Shown here piece after piece: positions 61,431 to 64,000 of a DNA stretch of 64,000 bases. A program made the translations under genes and the position numbers. The notes under the pieces were generated by a model, which was given only the letters and a program-made list of their open reading frames with translations, was not told the origin of the DNA and ran no database searches. Within the stretch, counting starts at the first letter, position 1; each line of letters starts with the position of its first letter. The stretch is from Litorisediminicola beolgyonensis. GTDB taxonomy: Bacteria > Pseudomonadota > Alphaproteobacteria > Rhodobacterales > Rhodobacteraceae. Location: positions 1-64,000 of the forward strand of contig NZ_JBHTMU010000004.1 of NCBI RefSeq assembly GCF_042679605.1, in the 5' to 3' direction.

Positions 61431-63040
61431 GCCGGTCCTATCGCAAAATCACCCCGAACATTTTGAAGGTCTATTCGGTCACAGACGTTCAGACGCTCTA
61501 CGGCGTTTGCCGCAATACCGCATCGAACTGGGTTCGCGCTGGACTCCGGCCTTCGGATAGCTCGACCCCTCAAGTGTTCCGAGGAGCCGAGTTGAAACGG
61601 TTTCATGAGGAGCGAGCGGCGCGGAGCAATAAGCAACTTCGGTTCGGCGAGTTCAAATGCCTGGGGTGCGGTAATGCAGTCTTCCCCGAAATCGATACCG
61701 TTTCAATTGTCTCGCGACGCGATGGAATACCGCTCGCAGCTGCGACGTGTTGCGACTGCGGCGCGCGCGTGATGAAGTTACTGAATGAGACGGAATGCGA
61801 CAGGATCAAAAACTGCCTCGATACCAATACAGAGCTGACCCTCGCAGACGAAAGAAAAGCCGCATCCAAGGCCTGTATTGGGAAGAATGATGGGTCTCAA
61901 GACGATGAATGGGCCACGTCGAACGATCGTATAATCCTCGACTGGCAGGCCTATGCGGGCCGGTACAGCGAAAAAACAATGCGCTCTCACCTCACCAGCA
62001 TCCGCGATTTCGAGGCGTTCTCCGGCGGCGTTTGCTTTTCGAAGATCACCAAGAAGCAGGTTGGAGAGTATCGCGACCATCTGGTTCGGATGCTGGCGCT
62101 GCCGAAACTGCAAGGCGGGCTAAGTACCTCGACCGTCCAGCATCGAGCCTCGCATCTGAGGACTTTTCTCGAATGGCTCCGCGGACAGGACGGTTACAGA
62201 CGCCTCAGCAGCAGCCTGCCCGATTACCTCGCCCTTCCCCGAAGCGCGACGGTCCGGAGAACGGACGAGAAAGCCAAAGACTATCCCACGCTCGATGAAG
62301 CATGGCGTATGGTGGCGCGGATGCCGACAAGGACGATCCTGGAACGACGCGACCGAGCGATGGTTGCTTTCGCGTTCATCTCCGGGTTCCGGGCCGCAAC
62401 CTTGACCGCGCTGCGTATCAGGCATGTGGACTTCGAAAACAGGACGGTCGTGCAGGATGCCCGGGAGGTGCCCGCGAAAAACAGCAAGAGCTACCTTGCC
62501 AAATGGTTCCCGCGAACAGACGCGTTTCAGGACGTCTTTCTGGCATGGGTCGAAGAGTTAAAAAGTTTGGGGTTCGGCGAGACGGACGCCCTCTTTCCAG
62601 CGGCGAATGATCTTGGCACGAGATCGCCAGACGCGCCCAGCATCGATCCGTTGAACTCCAGCAAGCCGTTGCAATGCGCTTTCAAGGAGGCGTCAGAAGC
62701 CATTGGCAAGCGGTACACCCCTCATGCCGCACGCCATTCTCTCAAGGCGCTGGGCACCTTGATTTGCCGCACACACCGACATCGTAAGGCATGGTCGCTG
62801 AATCTCGGGCATTCAGACGAGCAGATCACGGAGCGGCATTACGGCAAGATGTCTCGAGCGCTCAGCTGCGAGATCATGGACACGCTGTCTTCAGACGAGA
62901 TGTTCACCGAGGTAGAGAACGAGATCATTATCGACTATTACGAAGATCGTTTTGCGCGGGGCACGCCTGAATACGGAATGGCGCGCCGCTTGGCGGAAAG
63001 GCGCGAACGAGCGAGAGGAGGCTGCGACGTGTTGGAGTAG
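61427..63040 (+). CDS. Tyrosine recombinase with N-terminal HTH and Cys4 motif
   Basis: 537 residues. Residues 10-45 look like an HTH (YSVTDVQTLYGVCRNTASNWVRAGL), Cys78/Cys81 and Cys108/Cys111 form a CxxC pair of pairs suited to a zinc ribbon, and the recombinase core follows with Arg322 (ISGFRAAT), His433-x-x-Arg436 (PHAARHS), His462 (LGHSDEQ) and Tyr472 (ERHYGKM). It is longer than ordinary integrases owing to the extra N-terminal modules. Its DNA target is unknown. Confidence 0.85.
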   Translation: MSRSYRKITPNILKVYSVTDVQTLYGVCRNTASNWVRAGLRPSDSSTPQVFRGAELKRFHEERAARSNKQLRFGEFKCLGCGNAVFPEIDTVSIVSRRDGIPLAAATCCDCGARVMKLLNETECDRIKNCLDTNTELTLADERKAASKACIGKNDGSQDDEWATSNDRIILDWQAYAGRYSEKTMRSHLTSIRDFEAFSGGVCFSKITKKQVGEYRDHLVRMLALPKLQGGLSTSTVQHRASHLRTFLEWLRGQDGYRRLSSSLPDYLALPRSATVRRTDEKAKDYPTLDEAWRMVARMPTRTILERRDRAMVAFAFISGFRAATLTALRIRHVDFENRTVVQDAREVPAKNSKSYLAKWFPRTDAFQDVFLAWVEELKSLGFGETDALFPAANDLGTRSPDAPSIDPLNSSKPLQCAFKEASEAIGKRYTPHAARHSLKALGTLICRTHRHRKAWSLNLGHSDEQITERHYGKMSRALSCEIMDTLSSDEMFTEVENEIIIDYYEDRFARGTPEYGMARRLAERRERARGGCDVLE

Positions 63041-63432
63041 CCGTGTGTGCCCAAAGGCCAAGAGGCGCCGTTTGCCCCGCTTCAGAGCCGCGATCAATGT
63101 TTGCTATCGATGTGATGCTGCTCTTTCGGCATCAGTGATCACTGCGCTTCCGTGACGGACGTCCCTTATAGCGATTCCCTCCATTCCATCGAATGGATTG
63201 CACCATAAAACCTTGGAATCAAAAACCTAGGCTGCGATTTGGAGGGTACCGTCGGTGAGCTATCCGATAGCGCGGCCTGATCACGATCCGGCAACGAGGA
63301 TTGCACGACCCCGTCGAGGATAAGAAAATTTCTCGCTATGGGCGATCAGTTGCTGAGCGTGCGTTTCTGGGCCAAAGAGCGTCAGAAATCATCTTCCATT
63401 TCCGACACCAGCACTCGAATACCATGCAAACG
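63041..63432. other. Intergenic region at the island's right side
   Basis: No gene recognised in 392 bases. Two palindromes stand out: CAGTGATCACTG (63133-63144) and TCCATTC-CATC-GAATGGA (63180-63197). A clear copy of the tRNA-Phe 3' end is not present. Confidence 0.4.
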
Positions 63433-63720
63433 TCAGACACCGGAAAGGTAGTCCGCCGAAACGTAACCGGTGATCGCCGGTGCGTCGGCGAGGGAAACCT
63501 TGCACCAAAGCTGCCCGACCTCGGTGACACAGTCGCGCCGGATCAGCTCGGTGCCGTCCGGAAGACCGAGGATCACGCTAAAGCCGAGGCCCGGGCCCGC
63601 GCGAAGCTTCAGGAGCTCTTCGGGGCCGGTGCGCTCGACCACTGTCCTGCTGCCGCTCACGGTGCCGCAGCCGGTCAGAAGGGTCAGGGCGACAAGAGCG
63701 GTGAATGCGTAACGGATCAT
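63433..63720 (-). CDS. SH3-domain lipoprotein
   Basis: 95 residues with a lipobox LTGC at 15-18 (hydrophobic MIRYAFTALVALTLL before it) and a bacterial SH3-like region (LLKLRAGPGLGFSVILGLPDGTELIRRDC ... WCKVSLADAPAITGYVSADYL), a domain that often binds cell-wall or protein partners. GAGGA precedes the start. Probably in the outer membrane/periplasm; function unknown. Confidence 0.78.
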   Translation of the reverse strand: MIRYAFTALVALTLLTGCGTVSGSRTVVERTGPEELLKLRAGPGLGFSVILGLPDGTELIRRDCVTEVGQLWCKVSLADAPAITGYVSADYLSGV

Positions 63721-63797
63721 GACGGTCCTCGTGGTTGTTCTGGATCACTTGCCTCACGCGCAGGGAGGTTGCAACGCCGCACCTCCCGACCGGCCCG

Positions 63798-64000
63798 TCA
63801 ATCTTCGACATCGCTGACATGCGGTCGCGCAAGGTCACGACGCGCCACGCGCCGATTGATTGCGTCGGGTACCCGTTGGTTCGGCGCCAAGAGCGACATA
63901 CCGGGGGGTACTCCGACCTGATCCAGCGGAAGCCACGGCGCGGGCGCGCGACGATCCAAGCCCGATTTCGGAAGCATCCGCCGGTTCACGAGAGCAGCGA
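63798..64000 (-). CDS. C-terminal part of an unrecognised gene (runs off the window)
   Basis: Minus-strand frame open to the window edge, ending at a stop at 63798-63800; at least 66 residues, ending RRVARRDLARPHVSDVED. The frame continues upstream past the GTG at 63989, so it is probably the end of a longer protein. The visible part is Pro/Arg/Asp-rich (APAPWLPLDQVGVPPGMSLLAPNQRVPDAI) and I recognise no family. Confidence 0.4.
   Translation of the reverse strand, partial: AALVNRRMLPKSGLDRRAPAPWLPLDQVGVPPGMSLLAPNQRVPDAINRRVARRDLARPHVSDVED

Larger units (their letters stand above)
58168..63040 (+). mobile_element. Genomic island at tRNA-Phe
   Basis: From the tRNA-Phe 3' end rightwards the window carries, in order, a P4-type integrase, an unknown coiled-coil protein, an AlpA-like regulator, an HTH protein and a second tyrosine recombinase, all on the plus strand and packed with short overlaps. 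Codon use is less GC-biased than in the flanking core genes. I could not find a second copy of the tRNA-Phe end within the window, so the right limit (between 63040 and 63432) is a guess. Confidence 0.6.

Noticed and set aside
58141..63432. attR copy of the tRNA-Phe 3' end
   Set aside because: Short resemblances such as GATTCC near 63174 are too brief; no convincing repeat of the tRNA-Phe 3' end is visible up to the window's right edge.

Overview
The window looks like chromosomal DNA of a high-GC alphaproteobacterium of the Rhodobacteraceae (Roseobacter/Paracoccus-like) type. This rests on protein content (RecJ, class II FBPase, LolD/LolC-E, DUF883 and holin-X-like membrane proteins, the Anbu-type proteasome cluster, the urt urea transporter with a long UrtB, a SelD fused to a flavoprotein), on GC-rich codon use, and on TTG(A/C)-N17-TA promoter boxes in front of the tRNA genes. 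No rRNA, CRISPR array or insertion sequence was seen.

Layout. 1-25.9 kb is ordinary core chromosome: two near-identical tRNA-Glu genes, recJ, an isochorismatase-like hydrolase, glpX, a NUDIX hydrolase, hom, two lipoproteins (one a cytochrome c), the lolD/lolC-E exporter, an aminotransferase pair, an MsbA-like ABC exporter, ygfZ with a fructosamine-kinase-like gene, efp, a PopZ-like acidic protein, a TolC-like outer membrane factor, a PCMT-like gene, an AI-2E family permease and tRNA-Cys.

25,847-43,148 is an integrated element bounded by a perfect 48-bp direct repeat of the tRNA-Cys 3' half. All its genes lie on the minus strand. Read in the direction of transcription they are: a small replication/regulation block (RepA-like helicase, HTH protein, G-rich iteron-like repeats); a head block (portal, prohead protease, HK97 capsid); an HNH nuclease; tail tube and head-tail connector genes; terminase small and large subunits; a tape measure protein; a tail-chaperone-like gene; several small unknown genes, one resembling a histidine-kinase H-box helix pair; and a tyrosine integrase at attL. 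No lysis, tail-tip, fibre or repressor gene was recognised. At 17.3 kb it looks more like a capsid-forming phage satellite (PICI-like) than a full prophage, although a trimmed prophage remains possible.

43.2-58 kb returns to core genes: the Anbu / transglutaminase / alpha-E / ATP-grasp operon on the minus strand, the urtABCDE urea transporter with an acetyltransferase inserted between urtB and urtC, and a selenium pair (FAD-oxidoreductase::SelD fusion and tRNA 2-selenouridine synthase) meeting tail to tail.

58.1-63.0 kb is a second, smaller island beginning at tRNA-Phe: a P4-type integrase, an unrecognised coiled-coil protein, an AlpA-like regulator and an HTH protein behind two tandem TTGAATTCAA palindromes, and a second tyrosine recombinase carrying a Cys4 zinc-ribbon-like N-terminal region. 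The window closes with an SH3-like lipoprotein and the C-terminal end of an unrecognised gene.
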